Shown one piece after another: positions 51,517 to 52,345 of a stretch of DNA of 52,345 nucleotides. Origin of the DNA: an uncultured Parcubacteria group bacterium (GTDB taxonomy: Bacteria; Patescibacteriota; Minisyncoccia; UBA6257; 2-01-FULL-56-20); NCBI GenBank assembly GCA_903911245.1, contig CAIWCR010000017.1, positions 1 to 52,345 of the forward strand, written 5' to 3'. The position numbers and the translations under genes were made by a program. The notes beneath the pieces are model-generated. The model saw nothing but the letters and a program-made list of their open reading frames with translations. It made no database searches and was not told the origin of the DNA. Positions within the stretch are counted from its first letter, which is position 1; every line of letters begins with the position of its first letter.

Positions 51517-52345
51517 TTATCTTGCATACTCCACAGCCCGCACCTCGCGAATGACGTTTACTTTTATGTCGCCGGGGTATTTCAATTCCGACTGAATTTT
51601 ATCGGCGACCTCTCGTGCAAGCTCAAGTGCTCGAAAATCATCGATCTTTTCAGGAGTGACAAAAATACGCAACTCGCGACCAGCTGAAATAGCATAGGCA
51701 CTCTTCACTCCCGGGAATCCCATAGCAATCTTTTCGAGATCGCCAAGACGCTTTATATAGTTTTCAATCGTGCCACGGCGAGCGCCAGGACGTGCCGCAG
51801 AAAGAACATCAGCGGCAGTAACAATATATGCTTCGGGGCGTGAATACGGATAGTCCTCATGATGCGACTGCATTGCTTCAACAACCGCCTCATTCACGTT
51901 ATATTTTTTGAGAATCTTTATTCCAAGCTCGACATGCGTTCCCTCAACCTCATGATCGATTGATTTTCCAATGTCATGTAAAAGCCCGCCGCGTTTCGCA
52001 ACGTCAGCATTCAATCCAAGCTCCCGCGCCATCATCTCGCTCAAATATGCCACCTCTATAGAGTGCATAAGGACGTTCTGCCCGAAGCTCGTTCTGAAAT
52101 TCAAGCGACCGATGAGCTGTAAAAGTTCTTTGGGAATGTCATAAATACCAAGATCTTGTGCGGCTGAGTCGCCAATCTCCTGCATGCGCTTCGTAAGCTC
52201 CCCCTTTGCTTCTTCAACCTTCTCTTCTATTTTGGCAGGCTGTATTCGTCCGTCTTTCATGAGTTTTTCGAGCGCAAGCCTGGCGACTTCGCGACGATAC
52301 GGATCAAATGACGAAATAATAACGCCATCCGGAGCTTCATCAATA
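51517..52345 (-). CDS. rny: Ribonuclease Y, N-terminus outside the window
   Basis: Membrane-bound endoribonuclease that starts mRNA decay. The frame runs past the right edge; visible from there are IDEAPDGVIISSFDPYRRE (end of the KH domain), then the HD domain with LLHDIGKSIDHEVEG, EAMQSHHEDYPYSRPEAYIVTAADVLSAARPGARRGT in two parts, and the conserved C-terminus GDIKVNVIREVRAVEYAR. The N-terminal membrane and coiled-coil parts are missing. HD residues look intact. Confidence 0.94.
   Translation of the reverse strand, partial: IDEAPDGVIISSFDPYRREVARLALEKLMKDGRIQPAKIEEKVEEAKGELTKRMQEIGDSAAQDLGIYDIPKELLQLIGRLNFRTSFGQNVLMHSIEVAYLSEMMARELGLNADVAKRGGLLHDIGKSIDHEVEGTHVELGIKILKKYNVNEAVVEAMQSHHEDYPYSRPEAYIVTAADVLSAARPGARRGTIENYIKRLGDLEKIAMGFPGVKSAYAISAGRELRIFVTPEKIDDFRALELAREVADKIQSELKYPGDIKVNVIREVRAVEYAR

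Overview
The window looks like a chromosome piece of a Patescibacteria/CPR bacterium, most like the Parcubacteria lineages. Reasons: small tightly packed genes, standard stops including TGA, a tandem set of T4SS-pilin-like small membrane proteins, a TrmB-type regulator, a membrane-anchored solute-binding protein, a large surface-glycan locus and almost no Shine-Dalgarno (SD) sites. At least fourteen genes have a -10 box 6-8 nt before the ATG, which predicts leaderless mRNAs. The lineage is inferred from gene content only.

Layout. 1-556: end of a tyrosine recombinase. 557-5472: the most unusual region. It holds a candidate structured ncRNA on the minus strand (about 745-896) with its own promoter and terminator. 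Next to it is a minus-strand operon of five unrecognised genes (4718 down to 1008), read from a strong promoter at 5444-5472 through a leader of about 720 nt. These genes use canonical SD sites. Their coding sequence is packed with perfect inverted repeats: more than thirty stems of 8-12 bp in about 3.1 kb. The leader carries a boxA-like element and motifs complementary to the ncRNA.

5875-11034: TrmB regulator, a 903-aa protein with a GNAT-like C-terminus, and an SPFH protein with a small membrane partner. 11035-11669: tRNA-Leu and a 51-bp direct repeat covering its 3' end. 11670-14932: five T4SS-pilin-like proteins, one carrying an M15-peptidase-like zinc site. 15032-21663: solute-binding protein, GyrA, a 44-aa membrane protein, an MBL-fold protein, a tail-collar surface protein and ribosomal protein S1. 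21780-22518: LAGLIDADG protein and tRNA-Phe. 22568-24722: thiol-redox operon (thioredoxin reductase, glutaredoxin, SPW protein, DsbA-like).

24809-45477: a surface-glycan locus with an initiating sugar-phosphate transferase, epimerases, flippase, glycosyltransferases, three FkbM methyltransferases and a near-complete route to GDP-D-glycero-D-manno-heptose. Split transketolase and transaldolase genes in the same locus could make its sedoheptulose-7-phosphate precursor. 45592-52345: tRNA-binding protein, FKBP, glycine-rich surface protein, NUDIX, L20/L35, TPR-like protein, O-antigen ligase and RNase Y (cut by the window edge). Palindromic GTCATCC repeats are scattered between genes.
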